Under the pieces are notes generated by a model. That model saw nothing but the letters and a program-made list of their open reading frames with translations. It had not been told where the DNA came from and made no database searches. This document shows, in pieces, positions 26,062 through 33,939 of a stretch of 64,000 nt of DNA. Numbering within the stretch: the stretch's first letter is position 1; the number at the start of each line of letters is the position of its first letter. Both the position numbers and the translations under genes were made by a program. The stretch is taken from NCBI GenBank assembly GCA_965117015.1, contig OZ220747.1:2418001-2482000 (forward strand). The letters are read 5' to 3'. This DNA comes from Aldehydirespirator sp965117015 (GTDB lineage Bacteria > Actinomycetota > Acidimicrobiia > Acidimicrobiales > Aldehydirespiratoraceae).

Positions 26062-26090
26062 GCCCGGCGTGATCGTGGGCTGAGCCCGGC
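26047..26090. repeat. 22-bp tandem duplication spanning the moeA stop codon
   Basis: Two 22-bp units, 26047-26068 and 26069-26090, differ at two positions. Unit 1 holds the last three sense codons and TGA of moeA; unit 2 repeats them as GTG ATC GTG GGC TGA, a four-codon open frame. It lies just before the -10 box (TAGCCT 26093-26098) of moaA. Confidence 0.9.
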
Positions 26091-26106
26091 GCTAGCCTGC
26101 GGGCTA

Positions 26107-27090
26107 GTGGCGACCCAACTTGTCGACAGCTTCGGGCGGGTTCACCGGGACCTGCGGATCTCGGTCACCGACCGGTGCAACTTCCGGTGCACCTACTGCA
26201 TGCCCGCCGAGGGACTGGAATGGGTGCCCCGCGACGACCTGCTGACCTTCGAGGAGATCGCCCGGTTGGCTCGCATCATGGTCGAGCGCTACGGCGTCAA
26301 CGGCATCCGGCTCACCGGCGGAGAGCCCACCGTGAGGGCCAACCTGCCGGTGCTGGTCGGTCTGCTGGCCGAACTCGGCACCGACCTGGCCATGACCACC
26401 AACGGGGTGTCGCTGCCCCTGCTGGCCGAAGATCTACGGGCCGCGGGCCTGCGCCGGGTGAACGTGTCGTTGGACTCGCTTCAGGTGTCCCGTTTCGCCG
26501 AGCTGACAAGGCGCGACAGCCTCGACCGGGTGCTCGACGGCATCGACGCAGCCGTCGTTGCCGGGTTCGACCCCGTGAAGGTCAACTGCGTGGTCATGCG
26601 GGGCGTCAACGACGACGAGATAGCGGCGTTCGTCGAATTCGGGCGGCGCAAGGGCGTCGAGGTCCGCTTCATCGAGTTCATGCCCCTCGACGCCGACGGG
26701 ATCTGGATCAACGACCTCGTCGTGCCGGTGGACGAGATCCTGGCTCGGGTCAACGACGCCTGTCCGGTGGAGCCGGTCGAACGCACATCGGCCCCGGCGA
26801 CCCGCTATCGGTTCGCCGACGGGTCGGGGTCGGTGGGGATCGTGGCGTCGGTCAGCGACTCTTTTTGCTCAACGTGCGACCGGGTGCGCCTGACGGCCGA
26901 CGGCCAGTTCCGCAACTGCCTGTTCGCGGTGACCGAGACGGACGTTCGTGCGCTGCTGCGGTCGGGGGCGAGCGACGACGAGATCGGGGCCGCGCTGGAG
27001 GGGTCGGTGGCGTCGAAGTGGGCCGGTCACCAGATCAACCGGGTCCACTTCGTCAGGCCCCGCCGCTCGATGTCGCAGATTGGCGGCTAG
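26107..27090 (+). CDS. moaA: GTP 3',8-cyclase MoaA
   Basis: Radical SAM enzyme (327 residues) starting molybdopterin synthesis from GTP. The N-terminal [4Fe-4S] motif is Cys24-X3-Cys28-X2-Cys31 and the C-terminal cluster ligands are Cys254, Cys257 and Cys271. GGEPTVR follows at 71-77, and the protein ends in the conserved Gly-Gly. GTG 26107 lies 8 bases after TAGCCT, a leaderless pattern. moaC follows after 9 bases. Confidence 0.97.
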   Translation: MATQLVDSFGRVHRDLRISVTDRCNFRCTYCMPAEGLEWVPRDDLLTFEEIARLARIMVERYGVNGIRLTGGEPTVRANLPVLVGLLAELGTDLAMTTNGVSLPLLAEDLRAAGLRRVNVSLDSLQVSRFAELTRRDSLDRVLDGIDAAVVAGFDPVKVNCVVMRGVNDDEIAAFVEFGRRKGVEVRFIEFMPLDADGIWINDLVVPVDEILARVNDACPVEPVERTSAPATRYRFADGSGSVGIVASVSDSFCSTCDRVRLTADGQFRNCLFAVTETDVRALLRSGASDDEIGAALEGSVASKWAGHQINRVHFVRPRRSMSQIGG

Positions 27091-27099
27091 AGGCAGTCC

Positions 27100-27573
27100 A
27101 TGGGCTTCAGCCATCTCGATCCGCAGGGTCGGGCTCGAATGGTGGACGTGTCGTCGAAGGAGCCGACCCATCGCCGGGCCGTGGCCCGCGGCCGGGTGTG
27201 CATGGAGCCCGACGTGGCTGCGGCGTTGCAAGCCGGAGAGATCGGCAAGGGCGATGTTCTGGCCGTGGCCCGGGTGGCCGGGATCCAGGCCGCCAAGCGG
27301 ACCTCCGAACTCGTCCCCTTGTGCCACGGCCTGTCGGTTAGCTCGGTCGCGGTGGACTTCGAGGTGGACGACGACTCGGTGGGGATCGAGGCGCGGGTGG
27401 AGACGGTCGACCGGACCGGCGTGGAGATGGAGGCGCTGACCGCGTGCAGCGTGGCCGCGCTGACCATCTACGACATGTGCAAGTCGATGGACCGGTCGAT
27501 GACGATCAGCGACATCGCTCTGTGGGAGAAATCCGGCGGCCGGTCCGGGACCTACCGGCGCGAGGACTCCTGA
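27100..27573 (+). CDS. moaC: cyclic pyranopterin monophosphate synthase MoaC
   Basis: Second step of molybdopterin synthesis, acting on the MoaA product. 157 residues with MVDVSSKEPTHRRAVARG, ELVPLCHGLSVSSVAVDFE (active-site His in the LCHG motif) and MEALTACSVAALTIYDMCKSMDRSMTIS with the catalytic Lys. Nine bases after moaA, so co-transcribed. The remaining molybdopterin genes (moaD, moaE, mog) are not in this window. Confidence 0.97.
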   Translation: MGFSHLDPQGRARMVDVSSKEPTHRRAVARGRVCMEPDVAAALQAGEIGKGDVLAVARVAGIQAAKRTSELVPLCHGLSVSSVAVDFEVDDDSVGIEARVETVDRTGVEMEALTACSVAALTIYDMCKSMDRSMTISDIALWEKSGGRSGTYRREDS

Positions 27574-27666
27574 ACCCTTCCGTTAGACATCCACCACTTG
27601 GCTTGTCATCGGTGCCATCCTTGTTGGGCCGTCGTCTGCATGTACGGGTCATTGAAGCAGCGGGCG

Positions 27667-27683
27667 GTGCGCCGTAGGCGCAC
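27667..27683. other. perfect hairpin downstream of moaC
   Basis: GTGCGCC-GTA-GGCGCAC, a 7-bp perfect stem with a 3-base loop, 94 bases after the moaC stop and 43 bases before the next ATG. No T-run follows, so it is not a standard intrinsic terminator. It could attenuate or protect the transcript. Confidence 0.4.
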
Positions 27684-27726
27684 TCGCAGCACTTTCGGCG
27701 ATTCGATTCGTGCACACGAGGAGGAA

Positions 27727-28218
27727 ATGCAACCCGTGACTCTGATCGTACTGACGGTATTGGCGACGGCCTGGCTGGGCTATTTCGCGCTGTGGTTCCG
27801 GGACAAGCGGACATCCCGGCCGGCTCGCCGCGACGACCTGGACGGCTTCACCCCTTCCTTCGATGCCCTGGCCTCCGGGACGGTCTCAATCGGGAGCCTC
27901 GAGGAGGATTCAAGATCACGGGGGGACCTGTGGGAGTTGCCCCGCACCCCGGAGCAGGCCCATCGCCGACGCAGGCATGTGGCCACGATGCTCGCCGCGC
28001 TGGCCCTGGCGTCCCTGCTGGCGGTGCCGGTCTTCGGGCCGACCGCCCTGGCCGTCCACGTGATGGTCGACGTGGTGCTGCTGCTGTTCGCCCTCGGCTC
28101 GATCCACCGGCAGCAGCCGCCGGCCATCAACCTGGCCGACGTGCGGGTGCTCTATCCCGACCGGCCCGCTCCGAGCGATGCCGTGGCCACGCCTCTGGGG
28201 CGAGTCGCCAACGGCTGA
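27727..28218 (+). CDS. small two-helix membrane protein, SepX/GlpR-like architecture
   Basis: A 163-residue protein: N-terminal helix VTLIVLTVLATAWLGYFALWF, a charged loop, a cluster PRTPEQAHRRRRH directly before a second helix pair (VATMLAALALASLLAVPVFG and ALAVHVMVDVVLLLFALGSI), and a short tail. This order (helix, loop, RRRR, hydrophobic segment) and the position after molybdopterin genes recall actinobacterial SepX/GlpR divisome proteins. That is an inference, as I see no firm motif. GAGGAGGAA directly before ATG 27727 decides the start. Otherwise of unknown function. Confidence 0.6.
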   Translation: MQPVTLIVLTVLATAWLGYFALWFRDKRTSRPARRDDLDGFTPSFDALASGTVSIGSLEEDSRSRGDLWELPRTPEQAHRRRRHVATMLAALALASLLAVPVFGPTALAVHVMVDVVLLLFALGSIHRQQPPAINLADVRVLYPDRPAPSDAVATPLGRVANG

Positions 28219-28274
28219 CATGTCGGCAGGTGATCGGTGTAGGAGGACGCACCGGTAAACTCGCCCCTTCCCGC

Positions 28275-28348
28275 GGGGGTGTAGCTCAGTTGGCTAGAGC
28301 GCCTCGGTCGCATCGAGGAGGCCAGGGGTTCGAATCCCCTCACCTCCA
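28275..28348 (+). tRNA. tRNA-Ala (anticodon CGC)
   Basis: Full cloverleaf: acceptor GGGGGTG/CACCTCC with the G3-U70 alanine identity pair, D stem GCTC/GAGC, anticodon stem CCTCG/CGAGG with loop GTCGCAT (anticodon CGC, reads GCG), and T arm AGGGG-TTCGAAT-CCCCT. Discriminator A at 28348; the following CCG shows that CCA is not encoded. TAAACT at 28256-28261 could be its -10. Loop positions 32 and 38 are G and T, less common than a pyrimidine-A pair. Confidence 0.93.
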
Positions 28349-28367
28349 CCGCAGGGCCCGCCGCCGC

Positions 28368-28859
28368 TCAGGATGACGTACCGGCCGCGACCAGGTCGGC
28401 AACGTTGCGCAGCAGGCCGGTGTGCAAGGCGAGCAGCGTCTCGGTCCGTCGGACCGCGTCGATGGCGGCGATTCGCTGGAGCGTCTCGTGGAGATCGTCG
28501 TTGGTGCTCGCCACGATCTTCACGAGCAGGTCGCCCCGCCCGGTCACGGTGTGGATCTCGAGGATCTCGTCGATCTCGGACAGCGCCCGCACGGTGCTCT
28601 CGTGCGCTCCCTGGGCGATGGTGAGCGTCGTGAAGGCGCAAACGCCGAACCCGGCCGAGCGCGGTTCGATGTCGGGCCCGTAGCCCACGATCACCCGGCG
28701 GGCCTCCAGCCGCCGGATGCGGTCGTGCACCGTCCCCCGGGCCAGGCCCGTCAGCCGGGCCATCTCCGACACGCTGCTGCGGGGCTTGTGGCGCAGGACG
28801 CCGATCAGCGTGCGATCAATGCCGTCCAGCGGCACGGGCAGATCGCGTCTCTCGGGCAT
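28368..28859 (-). CDS. Lrp/AsnC-family transcriptional regulator
   Basis: 163 residues: N-terminal winged helix-turn-helix (IDRTLIGVLRHKPRSSVSEMARLTGLARGTVHDRIRRLE, about 14-52) and a C-terminal ligand-binding domain (about 75-150). The latter has the typical 'T-G-x-x-D' stretch TVTGRGDLLVKIVA. Lrp proteins form octamers and answer to amino acids. It is divergent from the dioxygenase-like gene at 29002, with two adjoining palindromes between them, so control of that gene and of itself is likely. Confidence 0.93.
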   Translation of the reverse strand: MPERRDLPVPLDGIDRTLIGVLRHKPRSSVSEMARLTGLARGTVHDRIRRLEARRVIVGYGPDIEPRSAGFGVCAFTTLTIAQGAHESTVRALSEIDEILEIHTVTGRGDLLVKIVASTNDDLHETLQRIAAIDAVRRTETLLALHTGLLRNVADLVAAGTSS

Positions 28860-28900
28860 GTCTCAAACCTCTCTCGCCGTCATAATAGTCATCAATCTAA

Positions 28901-28921
28901 CCAATATTGGACAGTCTGTCC
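28901..28921. promoter_or_regulatory. two joined palindromes between Lrp and dioxygenase-like genes
   Basis: CCAATATTGG (28901-28910) and GGACAGTCTGTCC (28909-28921) are both perfect inverted repeats sharing GG. They lie in an AT-richer divergent intergenic region 41 bases from the Lrp start and 80 from the dioxygenase-like start. Good candidates for Lrp binding. Confidence 0.55.
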
Positions 28922-29001
28922 ATAGCTCTCGAAAATCTGTAAGCAATCTGCTCACATACGACATGAACCGATGACAGCCTGCGGCACAAGGAGGCAGCGC
29001 C

Positions 29002-29631
29002 ATGGCCCACCTCAAGAAGGTCGATCACATCACCTACGCCTGCGAGAAGGGCTCGATCGAGCGTTGGGCGTGGTTCCACATCGAGGTTGAGGGCGGGACT
29101 CTCATCAACCGGATCGACGATGTGCGTCCCGACGATCCCGACTCGAGCATGAAGCTCTGGTGCATCGACTACGGAGACTTCGGGGTGGCGCTGATCGAGG
29201 GCATCGATCGGGCCGAGCGCTCGCAGGTGACCAAATTCGTCGAGCGCCACGGCGACCACTCATGCCAGCACGTCGCTTACGAGACCCATGACCTCGACAC
29301 CTTCACTGCGCACGTCGAGCGGATGGGAGGGTCGGTGCGCGGCCCGAAGCTGGTGCGCCACGACGGGTTCGGCGTGCTCGAGCAGCTCTTCGCCCGGGGC
29401 TATGCCGAAGGCGGGGCAGACGAGGTGCCGTTCCCGGAGTACGTGAAGCGCCCCGAGGCCGGAACTGGCGACGAGGTGGCGATCACCTTCGCGGCCGAGA
29501 CCGGGAAGGGGTTCTACGCGCAGATCGCCGAGGCGGTGGCCCAGGACGACCACGAGCCGTTCTTCGACTTCTCGGCCATGCCCGAGGAGTGGACCGTCCC
29601 CGAGCCCGCACCCCGGGCGACCGCTGCCTGA
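29002..29631 (+). CDS. VOC-family, 4-hydroxyphenylpyruvate-dioxygenase-like protein
   Basis: A 209-residue protein resembling one half of a 4-hydroxyphenylpyruvate dioxygenase: VDHITYAC at the N-terminus, HGDHSCQHVAYETHDLDTF in the middle and GFGVLEQLFARGY. These supply the expected His, His and Glu iron ligands. Full HPPDs have about 350 residues, so this is a single-domain relative with unknown substrate. AAGGAGG lies 6 bases before ATG 29002. Divergent from an Lrp regulator, which fits amino-acid or aromatic-acid metabolism. Confidence 0.72.
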   Translation: MAHLKKVDHITYACEKGSIERWAWFHIEVEGGTLINRIDDVRPDDPDSSMKLWCIDYGDFGVALIEGIDRAERSQVTKFVERHGDHSCQHVAYETHDLDTFTAHVERMGGSVRGPKLVRHDGFGVLEQLFARGYAEGGADEVPFPEYVKRPEAGTGDEVAITFAAETGKGFYAQIAEAVAQDDHEPFFDFSAMPEEWTVPEPAPRATAA

Positions 29632-29674
29632 GGGGTCGGGCACGCCGCAGACCGCCGAGGCGCTGCTCGGACCC

Positions 29675-29728
29675 GCGAATGGGCAGCGGTGGGTGCCGTA
29701 TTGGGAGTCCTGGGCTGCCAGTTCGTGG
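29675..29728. repeat. single decayed copy of the palindromic repeat family
   Basis: GCGAATGGGCAGC at the left and GCTGCCAGTTCGTGG at the right flank a ~25-bp centre including TATTGGGAGTCCTGG. This matches the copies at 42661-42792 with several changes. Sits between the convergent dioxygenase-like and AraC genes and could form a hairpin in either transcript. Confidence 0.7.
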
Positions 29729-29754
29729 TCGAGTGACGGGGGAGCGGCCCTGAT

Positions 29755-30693
29755 TCAGAGGCCGGTCGGGACCGGGTCCAGGATAAGGGCCTTGGCCCGC
29801 CTGGCCGTCTCGGAGGGCAACTCGCCGAAGAGATCGTGGTATTCGCTGGAGAAGCGGCCGAGATGATGCAGGCCGCTGCTGGTGGCCGCCCGGCTCACGG
29901 AGTGCCGGCCGCTCTCGAGCAGCCGGCGGGCGTTGTTGAGCCTGAGCAGCTTGTGGAACCGCGCCGGGCTCACCGATGCGCACTTGTCGAAGGCCTGCTC
30001 CAGCGTGCGGCGCGAAGTTCCCACCCGGGAGGCGACCTCGGGAATCGTGAGCGGCTCCGTGAGCGCCGCGAGCATGACGTCGCGGGCCGCCCGGTAGAGC
30101 TGTATCGAGCCGTGCGACGACCCCTGCGCCGCGCTCGGCGCGGTGAGCAGCTCGAGCATCAGCCCGTGCACGACGGCCCGCGGCACGGAGATGCTCTGGG
30201 CGGCCGGATCCCAGGACCGCAGAGCGTTGGCTGCCACCGCCCGGAACTTCCTGCTGAGCTCGGGATCGGCGACCCGTCGGATCCGTCCCGCCTGCTGATT
30301 CGACAAGCGTCGCAGCGGCAGAGCGGTAGCCGACTCCAGCGACACGCTGAACACGGCCGGCTCCACTCCCGAGCCGACCACGGCCTCGTACGCGCCGCCG
30401 GGTCCCACCAGCAGCACGTCGTCCATGGTGAACGGCGAACCGTTCGAGAGCGTGTGGCCGAAGTCGCTGAGCAGCACCACCGCGCTGATGACGCCGTCCG
30501 GCCCCGCACCCTGCTGGCCCAGCCGCCGGTTGGTGCGTTCGACGAAGAAGCCGACCTCGTCGCTGTCGCAGGCCAGGAAAGCGCCATCGTAGGAGCCGCC
30601 CTCCAGCTGCTGGTAGGCCTGATCGAAGCCGGTCAGCTGCTCCGCCTGGTGGTCGATGTTCGTGTACCGCTGGAACGTCGCCGCGGCCCGCAT
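29755..30693 (-). CDS. AraC-family transcriptional regulator
   Basis: 312 residues with an N-terminal sensor/dimer domain and a C-terminal double helix-turn-helix (about 205-300: IPEVASRVGTSRRTLEQAF and VSRAATSSGLHHLGRFSSEYHDLFGELPSE). The last part is the AraC signature. ATG 30693 is supported by TACTGT 7 bases upstream; an open frame extends further but crosses the control region. Divergent from the alpha/beta hydrolase and Liv transporter operon, with four 21-bp-spaced repeats between, so it probably controls that operon. Confidence 0.92.
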   Translation of the reverse strand: MRAAATFQRYTNIDHQAEQLTGFDQAYQQLEGGSYDGAFLACDSDEVGFFVERTNRRLGQQGAGPDGVISAVVLLSDFGHTLSNGSPFTMDDVLLVGPGGAYEAVVGSGVEPAVFSVSLESATALPLRRLSNQQAGRIRRVADPELSRKFRAVAANALRSWDPAAQSISVPRAVVHGLMLELLTAPSAAQGSSHGSIQLYRAARDVMLAALTEPLTIPEVASRVGTSRRTLEQAFDKCASVSPARFHKLLRLNNARRLLESGRHSVSRAATSSGLHHLGRFSSEYHDLFGELPSETARRAKALILDPVPTGL

Positions 30694-30747
30694 ACCACCG
30701 ACAGTACGGCGCTCGCGGCCGCCCTGTCCAGGCTCGGCTGCGCAAAT

Positions 30748-30831
30748 CGGACAAGGAATCCCCTGATCTGGACAGCAACCGGCGCTCGACGGACAGCTGC
30801 CGACGCTCGCCGGATAGCCGCGCCGGCCCCG
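30748..30831 (+). promoter_or_regulatory. four direct repeats with 21-bp spacing (probable AraC sites)
   Basis: CGGACA at 30748, TGGACA at 30769, CGGACA at 30790 and CGGATA at 30811, each exactly 21 bp after the last. Units 2 and 3 share GGACAGC and CGCTCG further along. An inverted copy CTGTCCAG is at 30724-30731. AraC-family proteins bind direct half-sites two helical turns apart, and the AraC gene is adjacent. Confidence 0.75.
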
Positions 30832-30904
30832 ATCGATTGCCATGGATTGCTCAAGACCCCGCGCCGCGCGGCCGGGGGCGTCCAATGACCACGAGGAGCC
30901 AGCC

Positions 30905-31744
30905 ATGGCCAGACTGACCACCAGCGACGGCGTCGAGTTGAACTACGAGGCGGCCGGCAGCGGCCCACCGCTGGTGCTGGTCCACGGGTGGAACCAGACC
31001 GCGGCGCTGTTCGAGCGGCAGGTGGCCGGCCTGAGCGACCGCTTCAGGGTCATCACCTTCGACCTGCGGGGCCACGGCGAATCGGAGCGGCCCGACCACG
31101 GCTACCGGATCGCCCGCTACGCCATGGACCTCCGGACCGTGATCGACGAGGTGGCCGGACAGCCCGCCCACGTGCTGGGCCACTCGATGGGGTGCTGCGT
31201 GCTGTGGTCGTACTTCGACCTGTTCGCCGGTGACGGCATCGACAGGGCCGTGTTCGTCGACATGATGACCCACCCCATCGCCAACCCCGCGTTCTCGGAG
31301 CAGGAGGTCGCCGACTACGGGTCGATCCTCAGCCCTGACGCCTTCTTCGGGGTCTTCAACGGCCTGACCGCGGGAGCGGCGGCCCAGGTCGTGCCGGGCC
31401 TGATCGACGGGATGGTCACCGAGAACATCTCCACCGAGGACAAGGCCTGGCTGCTGGCCGAGAACGCCCGCATGCCGGGGCCGCTGTCGGCCCGGGAGTT
31501 CTTCACCGACATCCTGGCCGACTGGCGCGACGTGCCGCCCCGGATCAACCGGCCCTCGCTCTACGTCGCGGGCGAGGGGTCGTTCATCCCGGCCTCGGCC
31601 ACCCGCTGGGCCGCCGAGCAGACCCCCGGCGCCCGGTTCGAGTCCATCCCGGCCGACGAGGGCGGCAACCACTTCATGTTCATCGAGAACCCGGACCGGT
31701 TCAACCGGCTCGTGGCCGACTTCCTGTCCAGCGACAGCCCGTGA
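30905..31744 (+). CDS. alpha/beta hydrolase
   Basis: 279 residues. LVLVHGWNQTAAL forms the oxyanion region, VLGHSMGC contains the nucleophile Ser94, and the catalytic His is in GGNHFMFIENPDRF near the C-terminus. No signal peptide, so cytoplasmic. GAGGAG precedes ATG 30905. First gene after the AraC sites and 19 bases before the Liv binding-protein gene, so probably co-expressed with that transporter and acting on its substrate or a derivative. Reaction (esterase, amidase or C-C hydrolase) not decided. Confidence 0.88.
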   Translation: MARLTTSDGVELNYEAAGSGPPLVLVHGWNQTAALFERQVAGLSDRFRVITFDLRGHGESERPDHGYRIARYAMDLRTVIDEVAGQPAHVLGHSMGCCVLWSYFDLFAGDGIDRAVFVDMMTHPIANPAFSEQEVADYGSILSPDAFFGVFNGLTAGAAAQVVPGLIDGMVTENISTEDKAWLLAENARMPGPLSAREFFTDILADWRDVPPRINRPSLYVAGEGSFIPASATRWAAEQTPGARFESIPADEGGNHFMFIENPDRFNRLVADFLSSDSP

Positions 31745-31763
31745 ATCCCACAAGGGGGAAGCA

Positions 31764-33134
31764 ATGACAACCAAGAGAACCAGCAAGAGACTCTTCCGGG
31801 CCCTGGCCGCCACGCTGGCATTGGCGCTCGTGGCCGCGGCCTGCGGCGACGACGACGGTGACGTTGAGCCGGCCAGCACCACCGCGGCGGCTCCGGCACC
31901 CACCGAAGCGCCTGAGGCCCCGGCCGATCCCGAGCCTACGGAGTCTGAGCCTGCCGAGCCCGAGCCTGCGGAGCCGGAGCCTGCGGAGCCGGAGCCGGCC
32001 GAGCCGGAGCCGGCCGCGCCCATGGACCTCGACGTCGACGCCATCCTGGCCGCCGACCTCGCCGACTGCGGCCCGGCGCCGCAGGGCGAGCCGCTGCGGA
32101 TCGGCTACGCGGCCGACTTCTCAGACCTCGGAGGCTTCGTGGATATCCCGGCGGCCAAGGCGGCCGAATACTTCGTCGAGCTCCTCAACTGCTGGGGCGG
32201 CGTGGACGGCCACCCGGTCGAGATGGTGATCCGAGACATCGAGGGAGACCCCGAGACCGCCGGCCGGGTCGCCCAGGAGCTGCTCGACGAGAACGTCACC
32301 GCCATCCTCGGTCCGGCATTCTTCGACGTCAACCAGGCCATCCTCCAGGTCACCGCCACCCGGGTCCCGACCATCTCGGTGTCGTCCACCGAGCCGTTGC
32401 TGGCCGACCCCGAGCAGTTGTCGCTGCTGGCCTCGTTCACCGACACCGCCCAGGCCGTGGCGGCCGCGCAGTTCGCCATCGAGCGGGATTGGACGACCGC
32501 GGTCACCTTCAGCGTCCCGGGGCCCTACTTCGGTTACGTCGTGGAGGTCTTCACCGAGGAGTTCGAGTCGCTCGGCGGCGAGGTGCTGGGCGACTTCCCG
32601 TTCGTGCCGGGGCAGACGACCGACTTCTCGGCCCAGGTCAACGAGATCGCCGGGCTCGACTCCCAGCCCGACGTCGTGTACTCGGCGCTGCTGGCCTTCC
32701 AGGCCGCCATCCTGGGGGCCCAGCTCGGCGAGGCCGAGGTCGGCGCCGAGATGCTCATCGCCGACGCCTTCACCGCCACCGGCGGCTACTTCGTCGACGG
32801 CGTGGAGGGGTTCTTCCACACCTCGCACACCTTCCCCGAGCCCGACGGCCGGATGCTGCGCTTCCTGGCCAGCTACGAGGCCGCCAAGGGCGGCGTCCTC
32901 GAGAGCGAGTCGTACTCGGCACTGGCCGCCGACGCCATCCTCGTGGTCTCCGACGCCGTGATCCGCTCCGGCTCGCTCGACCCGGTCACCGTCGGTGAGG
33001 CCATCGTCGCCGGCACCGGCGTCGACGGCCTGACCGGCGTGCTGACCTACAACGGCGGAGGGTCGCCCAACACGCCCGTGTACGTGCACGAGGTCGTCGA
33101 CGGCCAGCCGACCCTGGCCGCGGTCTACGGCTGA
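31764..33134 (+). CDS. Liv-type ABC substrate-binding lipoprotein
   Basis: 456-residue periplasmic-binding protein of the branched-chain amino acid/amide (HAAT) class. Signal with lipobox LVAAAC, lipidated Cys27, then a long Pro/Glu/Ala linker with five or so PAEPE repeats (about 55-80) before the binding domain starting RIGYAADFSDLGGFVDIPAAKAAEYFVEL. GGGGGA lies before the ATG. It begins the transporter part of the operon with LivF, LivH and a LivM-LivG fusion. The ligand could be an amino acid, amide or ureide. Confidence 0.9.
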   Translation: MTTKRTSKRLFRALAATLALALVAAACGDDDGDVEPASTTAAAPAPTEAPEAPADPEPTESEPAEPEPAEPEPAEPEPAEPEPAAPMDLDVDAILAADLADCGPAPQGEPLRIGYAADFSDLGGFVDIPAAKAAEYFVELLNCWGGVDGHPVEMVIRDIEGDPETAGRVAQELLDENVTAILGPAFFDVNQAILQVTATRVPTISVSSTEPLLADPEQLSLLASFTDTAQAVAAAQFAIERDWTTAVTFSVPGPYFGYVVEVFTEEFESLGGEVLGDFPFVPGQTTDFSAQVNEIAGLDSQPDVVYSALLAFQAAILGAQLGEAEVGAEMLIADAFTATGGYFVDGVEGFFHTSHTFPEPDGRMLRFLASYEAAKGGVLESESYSALAADAILVVSDAVIRSGSLDPVTVGEAIVAGTGVDGLTGVLTYNGGGSPNTPVYVHEVVDGQPTLAAVYG

Positions 33135-33177
33135 GAGGTCGGGCTGAACCGGCCAGTGCTCGGACCGCCCGGACGCC

Positions 33178-33885
33178 GTGCTGACCCTTGATCGGGTCGA
33201 GGTCACCTACGGCAGCGTCCGGGCGGTTCACGGCGCCTCGATGTCAGTCGCCGAAGGCGAGACGGTCGCCCTCATCGGCCCCAACGGAGCCGGCAAGAGC
33301 AGCCTCCTCAACGCCATCGTCGGGCTGCACGCCCCCAGCGGCGGGGCCATCCGCTGGCGGGGGACCGACGTCACCGGATGGTCCCCGCAGCGGATGCTGC
33401 GGGCCGGCGTCGCCCTGGTCCCCGAGCACCGCCGGATCCTGACCGGGCTGACCACCGAGGAGAACCTGCTCGTCGCGGGGATCCTCATCGGCGGTCGGGA
33501 CCGGCGCCGGCTCGCCGCCGAGATGATGGAGCGCTTCGAGGTGCTGGGCCGCCAGCGGTCTGTGCCCGCGGGTCTGCTGTCGGGCGGCGAGGCCCAGCAG
33601 CTGGCCATCGCCCGGGCGCTGATGAGCCGCCCGAGCGTGCTGCTGACGGACGAGCCCTCCCTCGGGCTGGCGCCAGTGCTGCGCAGCCAGGTGCTCGACC
33701 TGCTCGGCGAGCTGTCAGCCGCGGGGACCACTCTGCTCGTCGTCGAGCAGGACGCCCACCGCCTCCTCGAGATGGCCGGCACGGCCTACATCATGCGCAG
33801 CGGCGACATCGTCGCCAGCGGCGCGGCCGGCGAGATCGCGGCCCGCGAGGACCTGTTCGAGGCGTTCCTCGGCAACGGCACGTGA
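33178..33885 (+). CDS. livF: Liv-type ABC ATPase (LivF)
   Basis: ATP-binding subunit, 235 residues: Walker A GPNGAGKS (34-41), signature LLSGGEAQQLAIARAL (133-148), Walker B VLLTDEP (154-160) and the switch region with VVEQD. GTG 33178, no clear ribosome site. Its 3' end, including the stop and the spacer to livH, is duplicated (33877-33939). Confidence 0.93.
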   Translation: MLTLDRVEVTYGSVRAVHGASMSVAEGETVALIGPNGAGKSSLLNAIVGLHAPSGGAIRWRGTDVTGWSPQRMLRAGVALVPEHRRILTGLTTEENLLVAGILIGGRDRRRLAAEMMERFEVLGRQRSVPAGLLSGGEAQQLAIARALMSRPSVLLTDEPSLGLAPVLRSQVLDLLGELSAAGTTLLVVEQDAHRLLEMAGTAYIMRSGDIVASGAAGEIAAREDLFEAFLGNGT

Positions 33886-33939
33886 AGGACGGGACGTGAT
33901 GGCGGCGGCGCAGGGCACGTGAAGGACGGGACGTGATGG
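33877..33939. repeat. duplicated livF-livH junction creating a micro-ORF
   Basis: A 26-bp unit at 33877-33902 is repeated exactly at 33914-33939 (37-bp period). It contains the stop TGA of livF, GGACGGGACG and the ATGG start of livH. In the first copy the ATG at 33899 opens an eight-codon frame, MAAAQGT and stop (33899-33922), between the two real genes. Confidence 0.88.

Noticed and set aside
27667..27683. Rho-independent terminator after moaC
   Set aside because: Good stem but no T-run, so listed only as a hairpin.
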